From Streptomyces sp. TP-A0356 (lineage in GTDB: Bacteria; Actinomycetota; Actinomycetes; Streptomycetales; Streptomycetaceae), in assembly GCF_001417775.1 (NCBI RefSeq), contig NZ_BBZJ01000012.1, positions 620,001-684,000 on the forward strand: a stretch of 64,000 nucleotides of DNA, read 5' to 3'. Below are positions 16,839 to 25,786 of this stretch, one piece after another. The notes beneath the pieces were generated by a model that searched no databases, was not told where the DNA came from, and saw nothing but the letters and a program-made list of their open reading frames with translations. Positions within the stretch are counted from its first letter, which is position 1; each line of letters starts with the position of its first letter. Position numbers and translations under genes: made by a program.

Positions 16839-18182
16839 GTGCTGCATGTCGCCGTAGTCGGCTCCGGGCCGAGCGGGGTCTACACCGCCCAGAGTCTTGT
16901 CCAGCAGGATCCCGAGGTGCGCGTCGACGTCCTCGACCGGCTGCCGTGCCCGTACGGGCTGGTGCGGTACGGCGTGGCGCCCGACCACGAGAAGATCAAG
17001 TCGCTGCAGAACAATCTGCGCACGGTCATGGAACACGAGCGCATCCGGTTCCTCGGCGGTGTCCAGGTGGGAGCCGGAGGGGTGTCGCCCGCACGACTGC
17101 GCGAGCTGTACCACGCGGTGGTCTACTGCGTGGGTGCGGCGACCGACCGGCATCTCGGCGTCCCGGGCGAGCAGCTGCCCGGAAGCTGGTCGGCGACCGA
17201 GTTCGTGTCCTGGTACAGCGCGCACCCGGACGCGGTCGCCGAGGAGTTCGTGCGGGGCGCGAGGACGGCCGTGGTGATCGGCGTGGGGAACGTCGCGGTG
17301 GACGTGACCCGCATGCTGGCCCGTGGCACGACGGAGCTGAGCCCCACCGACATGCCGCAGGCGGCGCTCACGGCGCTCGCCGCCAGCAAGGTCGGCGAGA
17401 TCCACATGGTGGGGCGGCGCGGCCCGTCGCAGGCCCGCTTCACCACCAAGGAACTGCGTGAGCTGGGCGCCCTTCCGGACACCGAGGTGGTCGTGGACGA
17501 GGCCGAGTTGGCGCTCGATCCCGAGTACGTCGATCCGTCCGGGCTGCCGGCCGCCCAGCGCCGCAACGTCGAGGTGCTGCGCGGCTGGGCCGCGACACCG
17601 CCACGGGACGCCCCGCGCCGCATCCGGCTGCGCTTCTTCCTGCGACCGGTGGAACTGCTCGCCGAGGGCGGGCGCGTCGGCGCGGTGCGCTTCGAGCGGA
17701 CGGTCCCCGACGGACGCGGCGGCGTCACGGGCAGCGGGCGGTACGAGGACATCGAGGCCCAGCTCGTGCTGCGCTCGGTCGGCTATCGCGGGGTGCCGCT
17801 GGCGGGGCTGCCCTTCGACGCGTCGACCGGCACCGTGCCGCATCTGGCGGGGCGGGTGCTGCGCGACGAGGCCGTCTCACCGGGCGAGTACGTGGCCGGA
17901 TGGATCAAGCGGGGTCCGACGGGTGTCATCGGCACGAACCGACCGTGCGCCAAGGAGACGGTGACCTCCGTGTTGGAGGACGCCCCCGGACTCGTACGAC
18001 GGGAGGTCCCCGAGGACGCTCTCCCGGCGCTACGTGCGGACGGTGTCGCGCCTGTCGAGTGGACGGGCTGGCTGGCCATCGAACGGGCGGAGGCGGAGCT
18101 CGGCGCGTCGCTGGGCCGGGGAGTGGTGAAGCTTCCGGACTGGCAGTCCCTCCTCGCCGCCGTCCACCGGGGAGCGCTCTGA
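16839..18182 (+). CDS. FAD-dependent ferredoxin/adrenodoxin reductase-like (FprA type)
   Basis: NADPH-ferredoxin reductase of the adrenodoxin-reductase family, 447 aa. The FAD motif VVGSGPSGVYTAQSL starts at residue 6. LPCPYGLVRYGVAPDHEKIK is the family hallmark. The NADPH site is VIGVGNVAVDVTRML, and the C-terminal FAD block is GWIKRGPTGVIGTNRPCAKE. It moves electrons from NADPH to a ferredoxin, often for cytochromes P450, but no partner is encoded nearby. GTG start with GAGGGA 8 nt upstream. Confidence 0.92.
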   Translation: MLHVAVVGSGPSGVYTAQSLVQQDPEVRVDVLDRLPCPYGLVRYGVAPDHEKIKSLQNNLRTVMEHERIRFLGGVQVGAGGVSPARLRELYHAVVYCVGAATDRHLGVPGEQLPGSWSATEFVSWYSAHPDAVAEEFVRGARTAVVIGVGNVAVDVTRMLARGTTELSPTDMPQAALTALAASKVGEIHMVGRRGPSQARFTTKELRELGALPDTEVVVDEAELALDPEYVDPSGLPAAQRRNVEVLRGWAATPPRDAPRRIRLRFFLRPVELLAEGGRVGAVRFERTVPDGRGGVTGSGRYEDIEAQLVLRSVGYRGVPLAGLPFDASTGTVPHLAGRVLRDEAVSPGEYVAGWIKRGPTGVIGTNRPCAKETVTSVLEDAPGLVRREVPEDALPALRADGVAPVEWTGWLAIERAEAELGASLGRGVVKLPDWQSLLAAVHRGAL

Positions 18183-18275
18183 GGGGCGCGGGGGCCTCGG
18201 GCGACGGCGCACGCGGCCCGCAGGCAAGACACACGGCGGCAACACACCAGAAATCAACAGACTGTTCAAGCGGCT

Positions 18276-18281
18276 TACGGT
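18276..18281 (+). promoter_or_regulatory. -10 box TACGGT of a leaderless permease mRNA
   Basis: TACGGT is followed by exactly 7 nt and then ATG 18289, with no Shine-Dalgarno. This is the TANNNT-N7-ATG layout of Streptomyces leaderless transcripts. No convincing -35 box is visible. Confidence 0.55.
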
Positions 18282-18288
18282 CTCGCCC

Positions 18289-19671
18289 ATGACGACACCC
18301 GTGCACCCCGTCGACGACGTTCCACCCCTACGCCGGCTCGCCGCCTTCGGCCTCCAGCATGTCCTCGCGATGTACGCGGGCGCCGTGGCCGTCCCGTTGA
18401 TCGTGGGCGGGGCGATGAAGCTGTCGGCCGCGGACCTGGCCTATCTGATCACCGCAGATCTGCTCGTGTGCGGTGTGGCGACGCTCATCCAGTGCATCGG
18501 CTTCTGGCGGTTCGGTGTACGGCTGCCGATCATGCAGGGCTGCACCTTCGCCGCCGTCTCCCCGATGGTGCTCATCGGGACGACCGGCGGCGGACTGCCC
18601 GCGATCTACGGCTCGGTGATCGTCGCCGGGCTCGCGATCGTGCTGCTCGCGCCGGCCTTCGGAAGACTGCTGCGCTTCTTCCCGCCGCTCGTCACCGGCA
18701 CGGTGATCCTGATCATCGGCGTCTCGCTCCTGCCGGTGGCGGGCAACTGGGCCGCCGGCGGTCAGGGTGCCAAGGACTTCGGGGAGCCCCGGAACCTGGC
18801 GCTGGCGGCCTTCGTACTCGCCGTGGTGCTCGGCGTGCAGAGGTTCGCGCCGGCCTTCCTGAGCCGGGTCGCGGTGCTGATCGGCATCGCGGTGGGGCTC
18901 GCGGTGGCGGTGCCGTTCGGGTTCACGGACTTCAGCGGTGTCGGGCACGCGGACTGGGTCGGGATCAGCACCCCCTTCCACTTCGGCACGCCGTCCTTCC
19001 ATGCCTCGGCGATCGCGTCGATGCTCGTGGTGGCCCTGGTGACGATGACCGAGACGACCGGTGATCTGATCGCGGTGGGAGAGATGACCGGGCGGAAGGC
19101 CGAGCCGCGGTCCCTGGCGGACGGCCTGCGCGCGGATGGGCTGTCCACGGTCCTCGGCGGTGTGTTCAACACCTTCCCGTACACGGCGTACGCGCAGAAC
19201 GTCGGACTGGTCGGCATGACCCGGGTGCGCAGTCGCTGGGTGGTCGCGACCTCCGGCGGCATGCTCGTGCTGCTGGGCCTGCTGCCCAAGCTGGGCGCGG
19301 TGGTCGCGGCGATTCCGGCGCCGGTGCTGGGCGGTGCGGGGCTCGTGATGTTCGGGACGGTCGCCGCGAGCGGGCTGCGCACGCTCGCCGAGGTGGACTT
19401 CAAGGGCAACCACAACCTGACGGTGGTGGCCGTCTCGGTGGCGGTCGGCATGCTGCCGGTCGGCGTGCCGACGGCGTACGAGAAGTTCCCCGCCTGGTTC
19501 CAGACGGTGATGAACAGCGGCATCAGCGCCGGCTGCCTGACGGCGATCGTATTGAATCTGCTCTTCAATCACCTTCCCGCGAAGGCGACTTCAGCTCTCT
19601 CCGAGGCGGACGGCCTGGTGGGTGGCGGCGATGAGGAGGGTGTCGAGAAGCCCCGGGAAGAGATCGTCTAG
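18289..19671 (+). CDS. NCS2 family nucleobase:cation symporter (uracil/xanthine permease)
   Basis: Integral membrane permease of 460 aa with 12-14 predicted helices, importing uracil, xanthine or urate with a cation. Family hallmarks are FGLQHVLAMYAGAVAVP near the N-terminus, the TETTGDLIAVGEMTG motif in helix 8 and PYTAYAQNVGLVGMTRV in helix 10. The TETTGD and QNVGL motifs favour a purine/xanthine-type permease. The last 27 codons overlap the convergent ArsR gene, so the acidic tail is probably not conserved. Leaderless start. Confidence 0.9.
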   Translation: MTTPVHPVDDVPPLRRLAAFGLQHVLAMYAGAVAVPLIVGGAMKLSAADLAYLITADLLVCGVATLIQCIGFWRFGVRLPIMQGCTFAAVSPMVLIGTTGGGLPAIYGSVIVAGLAIVLLAPAFGRLLRFFPPLVTGTVILIIGVSLLPVAGNWAAGGQGAKDFGEPRNLALAAFVLAVVLGVQRFAPAFLSRVAVLIGIAVGLAVAVPFGFTDFSGVGHADWVGISTPFHFGTPSFHASAIASMLVVALVTMTETTGDLIAVGEMTGRKAEPRSLADGLRADGLSTVLGGVFNTFPYTAYAQNVGLVGMTRVRSRWVVATSGGMLVLLGLLPKLGAVVAAIPAPVLGGAGLVMFGTVAASGLRTLAEVDFKGNHNLTVVAVSVAVGMLPVGVPTAYEKFPAWFQTVMNSGISAGCLTAIVLNLLFNHLPAKATSALSEADGLVGGGDEEGVEKPREEIV

Positions 19672-19986
19672 ATCGTCCCTGCGCAGCCCGTTCAACTTGG
19701 CCGTGCCTCGGTAGACCTGCCGGATCACTCCGCTCTCGCGCAGGACCCGGAAGTGGTGCGTGGTCGTGGACTTGGTGACGGGCAGGTCGAAGTGCGAACA
19801 GGAGAGCTCGTCGCCGTCGGCGGCGAGCTCTCGCACGATCCGCAGCCGCATGGGGTCGGACAGCGCGTGCAGCACGGCCTCCAGGCGGATCTCCTCGCGC
19901 GCCGGGTGCGGAAGGTCCCGGCTGCCGGCGGCAGGGGCTGCGGGGGTCACGGGGGGCTCCAGTCGGTCCGGGAGAGCATCCAGCAT
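19591..19986 (-). CDS. ArsR family transcriptional regulator
   Basis: ArsR/SmtB-type winged-helix protein of 131 aa. HTH residues run through ALSDPMRLRIVRELAADG, CSHFDLPVTKSTTTHHFRVL and SGVIRQVYRGTAKLNGLR. There is one Cys in LSCSHF, and no CXC metal site. ATG 19986 is chosen over 20007 because a perfect TACAAT -10 box (minus strand, 19997-19992) ends 5 nt before it. It is divergent from an Old Yellow Enzyme gene, and the inverted repeat at 20004-20037 is the likely operator. The tail overlaps the permease gene by 81 nt. Confidence 0.85.
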   Translation of the reverse strand: MLDALPDRLEPPVTPAAPAAGSRDLPHPAREEIRLEAVLHALSDPMRLRIVRELAADGDELSCSHFDLPVTKSTTTHHFRVLRESGVIRQVYRGTAKLNGLRRDDLDDLFPGLLDTLLIAATHQAVRLGES

Positions 19987-20003
19987 TCTCCATTGTACGA
20001 GAG

Positions 20004-20044
20004 GCATCGTAGTTTGACATCCACCGTACTACGATGCTTACCGT
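20004..20044 (+). promoter_or_regulatory. ArsR operator and promoter of the OYE gene
   Basis: GCATCGTAGT (20004-20013) and ACTACGATGC (20028-20037) are perfect 10-bp inverted arms 14 nt apart. TTGACA, a consensus -35, lies between them (20014-20019). TACCGT (20039-20044) is a possible -10 at 19-bp spacing. The minus-strand tacA-type -10 of arsR is beside the left arm, so one protein could block both genes. Confidence 0.75.
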
Positions 20045-20083
20045 ACGAGGGTTCCACCGGCCACACACCGAATGGAGTCCGCC

Positions 20084-21160
20084 GTGAGCGCGCTCTTCGA
20101 ATCCTTCACCCTGCGCGACGTGACGATCCCGAACCGGGTCTGGATGCCTCCGATGTGCCAGTACTCGGCGGCGCCGGAGGGGCCCTCGACCGGTGCCCCG
20201 CACGACTGGCACTTCGCGCACTACGCGGCGCGCGCGACCGGCGGCACGGGGCTGATCGTCGTCGAGGCGACCGCCGTCTCGCCCGAGGGCCGCATCTCCC
20301 CCTACGACCTGGGCCTGTGGAACGACGCGCAGACCGAGGCGTTCCGCCGGATCACGCGCTTCCTCAGGGAGCAGGGCACGGTACCGGCCATCCAGCTGGC
20401 GCACGGCGGCCGCAAGGCGTCGACCGACCGCCCCTGGAAGGGCGGTGGCCCGGTCGGCCCCGACGCATACGGCTGGGCGCCCCTCGCCCCGAGCGCGCTC
20501 GCCTTCGACGCCCGTCACCCCGTGCCGACCGAACTGGGCGTGGACGACATCCAGGACCTCGTGGGCCGGTTCGCGGACGCGGCCCGCCGCGCCCTGGCCG
20601 CCGGCTTCGAGGTCGTCGAGATCCACGGCGCGCACGGCTATCTGATCAACGAGTTCCTCTCCCCGCACTCCAACCACCGCACGGACGCGTACGGCGGCTC
20701 GTACGAGAACCGCACCCGCTTCCCGCTCGAAGTCGTCGACGCCGTGCGGGAGGTGTGGCCGGACGACAAGCCGCTGTTCTTCCGGATCTCCGCCACCGAC
20801 TGGCTGGACGACGGCTGGACGGCCGACGACACCGTCCGCTTCGCCGCCGACCTCCAGACGCACGGCGTGGACCTCCTCGACGTGTCGACGGGCGGCAACG
20901 CCGCCGGCGTCCGCATCCCGACGGGCCCCGGCTACCAGGTCCCCTTCGCCGCCCGTGTGAAGGCGGAGACCTCCCTGCCGGTCGCCGCGGTCGGCCTCAT
21001 CACCGATGCCGAGCAGGCCGAGAAGATCCTGGTCAACGGTGAGGCGGACGCGGTGCTCCTGGGCCGCGAACTCCTGCGCAACCCCTCCTTCGCCCGACTC
21101 GCGGCCCGGGAACTGGGCGGTGAGGTGCGGGTACCGGAGCAGTACCACCGCTCGATCTGA
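20084..21160 (+). CDS. NADH:flavin oxidoreductase (Old Yellow Enzyme, YqjM type)
   Basis: FMN-dependent ene-reductase of 358 aa, reducing activated C=C bonds with NAD(P)H. It fits the thermophilic-like/YqjM class: the redox-tuning Cys is in MPPMCQYSA, the His pair that binds the substrate is in EIHGAHGYLINEFLSP, and VLLGRELLRNP binds the FMN phosphate. GTG 20084 has GGAG 7 nt upstream; ATG 20072 is an in-frame alternative. It is divergent from an ArsR gene that probably represses it, so an electrophile-stress role is likely. Confidence 0.92.
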   Translation: MSALFESFTLRDVTIPNRVWMPPMCQYSAAPEGPSTGAPHDWHFAHYAARATGGTGLIVVEATAVSPEGRISPYDLGLWNDAQTEAFRRITRFLREQGTVPAIQLAHGGRKASTDRPWKGGGPVGPDAYGWAPLAPSALAFDARHPVPTELGVDDIQDLVGRFADAARRALAAGFEVVEIHGAHGYLINEFLSPHSNHRTDAYGGSYENRTRFPLEVVDAVREVWPDDKPLFFRISATDWLDDGWTADDTVRFAADLQTHGVDLLDVSTGGNAAGVRIPTGPGYQVPFAARVKAETSLPVAAVGLITDAEQAEKILVNGEADAVLLGRELLRNPSFARLAARELGGEVRVPEQYHRSI

Positions 21161-21246
21161 CCGGACGCCCGTGTGGCGGCGGGCGCCCGGCCGCGATCCC
21201 GGCGATCCTGGAACCGGCACCGAGCCCACCCGGAACGGGGACCGTC

Positions 21247-21576
21247 ATGGCGTACGACGAAGGACTGGCGGAGCGGATCAGGCAGCGGCTGAGCGCGGAT
21301 CCCGACGTCGGAGAGAAGCGGATGTTCGGCGGGATCGCCTTCCTGTACCGCGGCAACATGGCCGTCGGTGTGACGGGCGAGGACCTTCTGGTGCGCGTCG
21401 GACCCGACGGCACGGAGGCGGCCCTGGCCCGTCCGGGTGTGCGGCTGTTCGACATGACGGGCCGTCCGATGCGCGGCTGGGTCGTCGTCGCCGCATCCAC
21501 GGTGGCGGAGGACGACGCGCTCGGGCAGTGGGTCGACGAGGGGCGCACCTTCGCGGGGAGCCTGCCGCCCAAGTGA
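21247..21576 (+). CDS. TfoX/Sxy N-terminal domain protein
   Basis: A 109-aa protein consisting of the TfoX N-terminal domain only: VGEKRMFGGIAFLYRGNMAVGV is the hallmark and MTGRPMRGWVVV the second block. In gamma-proteobacteria TfoX/Sxy controls competence, but stand-alone actinobacterial copies have no known role. It lacks the C-terminal domain. Cytoplasmic. GGGGACC is the likely ribosome-binding site. Confidence 0.88.
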   Translation: MAYDEGLAERIRQRLSADPDVGEKRMFGGIAFLYRGNMAVGVTGEDLLVRVGPDGTEAALARPGVRLFDMTGRPMRGWVVVAASTVAEDDALGQWVDEGRTFAGSLPPK

Positions 21577-21780
21577 GACTCCCCTACCGGCCCTGGAACC
21601 GCCGCGCCTCCAGGGCCGGTCCAGCAGCCGGGTGCCGTGCGTCGGCGTACGCGCCCGGCTGTGGATCACCACCCGCCCCAGTGGGCCGACATGGCCTCCA
21701 GCCCCGGGGCAGCCGCGGGCGGGCGGCGGGGCGCGGGCACGTGGGCCCGGCGCCGCGAGGAGGGCTGGGCCGCGCCCCGG

Positions 21781-22380
21781 TCAGCCGGCCGTACGTCCCC
21801 ACGTCGGCCCGAACCGGGCCCAGGCCTGGTCCCACTGCGCCATGCGCCGCCGTTCCAGACGGTCGCGGACGACGCGCCCGGCCAGGAACGGGATGGCCGC
21901 CACGCTCAGCCCCACCACGACACCGACCATGGCGGCGCGCACCTGCCCCTGGAACTCGTCGGCGGGCCGTGTCACCAAGGCTCCGTCACGGTCCGTCCAG
22001 ATGGTGACGGCCGTGCCCGTCGGGCTGCCGGCCGCGACCCGGGCCTGGCCGGCGTGGGACGAGCCGTCCTCGCCCGTCCAGCGCACCTTCGCCCACACCC
22101 GTTCCGTACCGGCCGTGGTCGCGGTGGTCGCCTTCGGCGCGTCCTGGGTGAGCAGGGCAACGACCGGACGCCATTCGGCACGCTCCCGGGCCAGACCGCG
22201 CTCCACGGAGTGCGTCGCCGCCAGTCCCGTCAGCACTCCGCCCACCACGACCACGGACCACACCGCCAGCACGATCCAGGCCTCCAGCACATCACTGCGG
22301 CGCCGCAGCGGATTGCGCCGCCACCTCCACAGCCACACCCTGGGGCCGCGGAACGCCGTCATCGACGACAGCCACCTCAT
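21781..22380 (-). CDS. Rv1733c-like membrane protein
   Basis: A 199-aa protein with two membrane helices (VLEAWIVLAVWSVVVVGGVL at about 31-50 and AAMVGVVVGLSVAAIPFLAG near 155-174). They flank an extracytoplasmic domain of about 90 residues, as in mycobacterial Rv1733c and its many Streptomyces homologues. Function unknown. ATG 22380 is chosen because GAGGAGG sits 9 nt upstream; the in-frame ATG at 22389 is too close. The N-terminus is Arg/Trp-rich and cytoplasmic. Confidence 0.78.
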   Translation of the reverse strand: MRWLSSMTAFRGPRVWLWRWRRNPLRRRSDVLEAWIVLAVWSVVVVGGVLTGLAATHSVERGLARERAEWRPVVALLTQDAPKATTATTAGTERVWAKVRWTGEDGSSHAGQARVAAGSPTGTAVTIWTDRDGALVTRPADEFQGQVRAAMVGVVVGLSVAAIPFLAGRVVRDRLERRRMAQWDQAWARFGPTWGRTAG

Positions 22381-22672
22381 CGATGGCATCCTCCTCACGC
22401 ACGCACGGACTCCCCCGACCGCACTCCCATACGCGCAGCGGCCCCCCGTTGCTCACGTGACGTTCGTCGGAGCGCCGGTCTTCGGCGCTGCGGCAGACCC
22501 CGGCGCCGTGCGCCGGCCCCACGGCCGCGCGCCCGGCAAGTCCCTCTGGGTCTCCCTCCGGCCTCGGAGACACGGCCCTGGCCTGCATGAACAAGGCGTC
22601 CATAGGTGACTGTCAGTGCCGGGGTGCAGACTGACCCGTGTCTGGAACACCGGCGTTTCGGAGGTGATCGGC

Positions 22673-23758
22673 ATGGCCGACGTTCTGCTCACCGTGGGCA
22701 CACGCAAGGGACTCTTCATCGGGCGGCGACGCAGTGGCGCCTGGGAGTTCGACGAGAGTCCGTACTTCAACGCGCAGGCCGTCTACTCGGTCGCCATCGA
22801 CACCCGGGGCGACACCCCGCGCCTGCTGGCCGGAGGGGACAGCTCGCACTGGGGACCGTCCGTCTTCCACTCCGACGACCTCGGCCGCACCTGGACCGAG
22901 CCCGCACAGCCCGCCATCAAGTTCCCGAAGGACACGGGCGCTTCGCTGGAGCGCGTGTGGCAGCTGCACCCGGCGGCCGCCGAGCCGACCGTGGTGTACG
23001 CGGGCACGGAGCCGGCCGCGCTCTACCGCTCCGAGGACCGGGGCGAGAGCTTCGGTCTGGTGCGCCCCCTGTGGGAGCATCCGACGCGCGACAAGTGGGT
23101 GCCGGGCGGAGGCGGTGAGGGTCTGCACACCGTGGTCACCGACAAGCGGGACCCGGAGGCGGTGGCGGTCGCCGTGTCCACGGCCGGGGTGTTCCGCACA
23201 CTGGACGGCGGCGCGAGCTGGGAGCCGTCCAACTCCGGTGTCTCCGCGGTGTTCCTGCCCGATCCGAGCCCGGAGTTCGGCCAGTGTGTGCACAAGATCG
23301 CCCAGGACGCGGCGAGTCCGGACCGGCTGTATCTGCAGAACCACTGGGGGGTGTACAGAAGCGACGACGGGGGCGCCCACTGGACGGACATCGGCGGGGG
23401 TCTTCCCTCGACGTTCGGATTCGCCGCGGCCGCCCATCCGCACCGCGGGGAGACGGCGTACGTCTTCCCGATCAACGCGGACGCGGACCGTGTCCCGGCC
23501 GGCCACCGATGTCGCGTCTTCCGCACGGCGGACGCGGGCAGGAGCTGGGAGCCGCTCACGGCGGGCCTGCCCGCCGAGGACCATTACGGCACCGTGCTGA
23601 GGGACGCCCTGTGCACGGACGACGCGGACCCCGCAGGCGTGTACTTCGGCAATCGCAACGGCGAGTTGTACGCGTCGGCGGACGACGGCGACAGCTGGCG
23701 GCAGCTCGCGTCCCATCTGCCGGACGTACTGTGCGTACGGGCGGCGGTGATCGCCTGA
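22673..23758 (+). CDS. BNR/Asp-box beta-propeller protein (sialidase-like fold)
   Basis: A 361-aa beta-propeller with six Asp-box motifs: [40 protein letters not shown] and SADDGDSW. Such repeats occur in sialidases, photosystem-II assembly factors and exo-glycosidases. Catalytic sialidase residues are not evident and there is no signal peptide, so it is probably a cytoplasmic binding or unknown hydrolase protein. GGAGGTGATC (22660-22669) is a near-perfect Shine-Dalgarno before ATG 22673. Confidence 0.82.
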   Translation: MADVLLTVGTRKGLFIGRRRSGAWEFDESPYFNAQAVYSVAIDTRGDTPRLLAGGDSSHWGPSVFHSDDLGRTWTEPAQPAIKFPKDTGASLERVWQLHPAAAEPTVVYAGTEPAALYRSEDRGESFGLVRPLWEHPTRDKWVPGGGGEGLHTVVTDKRDPEAVAVAVSTAGVFRTLDGGASWEPSNSGVSAVFLPDPSPEFGQCVHKIAQDAASPDRLYLQNHWGVYRSDDGGAHWTDIGGGLPSTFGFAAAAHPHRGETAYVFPINADADRVPAGHRCRVFRTADAGRSWEPLTAGLPAEDHYGTVLRDALCTDDADPAGVYFGNRNGELYASADDGDSWRQLASHLPDVLCVRAAVIA

Positions 23759-23875
23759 GCCGCGGCCCGTCCGTGGGGGAACGGCCGGGACCGGCACGGA
23801 GGATGGTCGCTTCCCGACGGACCGCGCCCTCTTCGTCGACCAGACGATCATTCCCGGTCGCCCTCGGGCCACGGG

Positions 23876-23906
23876 TTGATCGTCCGCGTGCGCACGGCAG
23901 TAGGGT
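23876..23906 (+). promoter_or_regulatory. Leaderless promoter of the uracil-DNA glycosylase gene
   Basis: TTGATC (23876-23881) and TAGGGT (23901-23906) are separated by 19 nt. GTG 23914 follows the -10 box by exactly 7 nt. No ribosome-binding site is present. Confidence 0.6.
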
Positions 23907-23913
23907 GACGCCC

Positions 23914-24591
23914 GTGGCACCACGACCGTTGCATGAGATCGTCGAACCCGGCTGGGCGAAGGCCCTGGAACCGGTGGCCGGACGGATCGCCGAGATGGGC
24001 GACTTCCTGCGCGCTGAGATCGCCGCGGGGCGCACCTACCTCCCGGCGGGACCGAACGTCCTTCGGGCCTTTCAGCAGCCGTTCGACGACGTCCGCGTCC
24101 TGATCGTCGGTCAGGACCCCTATCCGACACCGGGACACGCGGTGGGGCTGTCGTTCTCCGTCGCTCCGGAGGTACGGCCACTGCCTGGCAGCCTGATCAA
24201 CATCTTCCGGGAGCTCAACACCGACCTGGCACTGCCCCAGCCGTCCAGCGGCGATCTCACACCGTGGACCCAGCAGGGCGTGCTGTTGCTCAACAGGGCG
24301 CTCACCACGGCTCCTCGCCGTCCCGCGGCACACCGGGGCAAGGGCTGGGAGGAGGTCACCGAGCAGGCGATACGGGCACTCGCCGCACGTGGCACGCCGC
24401 TCGTGTCCATCCTGTGGGGCCGCGACGCCCGCAATCTGCGACCCTTGCTGGGTGATCTGCCGTCGGTCGAGTCCGCACACCCGTCCCCGATGTCGGCGGA
24501 CCGGGGCTTCTTCGGCTCACGCCCGTTCAGCCGGGCCAACGACCTGCTGGTCAGGCAGGGCGCGCAGCCCGTGGACTGGCGCCTGCCGTGA
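23914..24591 (+). CDS. ung: Uracil-DNA glycosylase (family 1)
   Basis: Base-excision repair enzyme of 225 aa that removes uracil from DNA. The catalytic water-activating Asp68 is in [21 protein letters not shown] (124-127) and HPSPMS with His189 complete the family-1 active site. The protein has the usual length. GTG 23914 is preferred because it lies 7 nt after a TAGGGT -10 box, giving a leaderless mRNA. The stop overlaps the next gene by 4 nt, so a sugar kinase is translationally coupled to a repair enzyme. Confidence 0.95.
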   Translation: MAPRPLHEIVEPGWAKALEPVAGRIAEMGDFLRAEIAAGRTYLPAGPNVLRAFQQPFDDVRVLIVGQDPYPTPGHAVGLSFSVAPEVRPLPGSLINIFRELNTDLALPQPSSGDLTPWTQQGVLLLNRALTTAPRRPAAHRGKGWEEVTEQAIRALAARGTPLVSILWGRDARNLRPLLGDLPSVESAHPSPMSADRGFFGSRPFSRANDLLVRQGAQPVDWRLP

Positions 24592-25619
24592 CGTCCTCGG
24601 GCCCGGTGGACGCCCCGGAGGCGGGCGCACACGGCCCGGTGCGGGAGGCTGTCCTCGCCGTGGACTCCGGAGGTTCCGGCCTGCGGGTGGCCCTCGCCCC
24701 GCGCGGTGGTCCGGCCTCGGCCGCGACGGCCCCGCTCACGTCCCGGGAGCCGGTGCGCACCGGTTCCCGAGGGATCGACGCCGGTCACCTTCTTGGGCAA
24801 CTCCTGCCGATGGCACGGCGGTTGCAGGCCGACGCCGGGGGCCCTCAGCTCGGGGCCGTCGCGATCGGCGCGGCCGGTCTGGCGACCCTGGGCGACCATC
24901 TGCGCGCCGAGCTGCCCGCCGCCCTGGCCCGTGAGCTCGGCGTGCGCAGGGTCGCGCTGGTCGCGGATGCCGTCACCGCCTACGTGGGCGCGCTCGGCGC
25001 GCGGCCCGGGGCGGTGGTCGCGGCGGGGACCGGCCTGGTCGCACTGGGTACGGACCTCAAGCGCTGGCGCAGGGCCGACGGTTGGGGCCATCTGCTGGGC
25101 GACTGCGGCGGCGGCGCATGGATCGGCCGGGCCGGTCTGGAGGCGGCGCTGCGCACCCACGACGGACGGCCCGGTGGTTCGGCCCCGCTGCTGGCGCGGG
25201 CCGAGGCGGTGTTCGGCCCGGTCTCCGGGCTGCCCGGCCTGCTGTACCCGCGGGCGGACCGGCCCGCGGTGCTGGCCTCGTTCGCGCCCGAAGTGGCCGC
25301 CTGCGCCGCCGGCGACCCGGTGGCCGCCGGAATCCTGGGTGCCGCAGCCCGGCACATCGCCGAGTCCGCGGCCGCCGTGTGTCCCACTGCGGGCGAGCCC
25401 CGGGTCGCTCTCACCGGGGGGCTGTTCCAGATGGATGACCCCCTTCTCGCACCGCTGCGGAACGAGTTGGCGCGGCAGCTGCCACAGGCGCTCCCGGTCC
25501 CCGCCGAGGGCGGCCCACTGCACGGTGCCATGCGCATCGCGATTGCTCTCGCGAACAGCGCGCTCGAACTGCCGTACGACGACCGGTTGCTGTATGTCGT
25601 GACCGGCCAGGGCGGGTGA
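24588..25619 (+). CDS. BadF/BadG/BcrA/BcrD ATPase family sugar kinase (N-acetylglucosamine kinase-like)
   Basis: ASKHA-fold ATPase of 343 aa, resembling eukaryotic-type N-acetylglucosamine kinases. Phosphate-1 loop [14 protein letters not shown] is near residue 22, the phosphate-2 loop is [14 protein letters not shown], and the adenosine region is [27 protein letters not shown] is typical of GlcNAc kinases. It would phosphorylate GlcNAc or a related sugar from wall recycling. GTG overlaps the ung stop (GTGA). Sugar specificity is inferred from family. Confidence 0.8.
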   Translation: MTSSGPVDAPEAGAHGPVREAVLAVDSGGSGLRVALAPRGGPASAATAPLTSREPVRTGSRGIDAGHLLGQLLPMARRLQADAGGPQLGAVAIGAAGLATLGDHLRAELPAALARELGVRRVALVADAVTAYVGALGARPGAVVAAGTGLVALGTDLKRWRRADGWGHLLGDCGGGAWIGRAGLEAALRTHDGRPGGSAPLLARAEAVFGPVSGLPGLLYPRADRPAVLASFAPEVAACAAGDPVAAGILGAAARHIAESAAAVCPTAGEPRVALTGGLFQMDDPLLAPLRNELARQLPQALPVPAEGGPLHGAMRIAIALANSALELPYDDRLLYVVTGQGG

Positions 25620-25786
25620 CACCCTGTGCCGGGAGCGGGAAGCCGGCCCGATCACGAGACGGAGAAGTCGGATCGTACCGCTCGCTTCTCCTCCGTACGT
25701 AACTCATCAGACAAAACCGGACGGATACCGCTCACCTGCCCCCTCCCCGAACAGGGGAGCCCACGAAGCCAGTAGCATGCGGCGCC

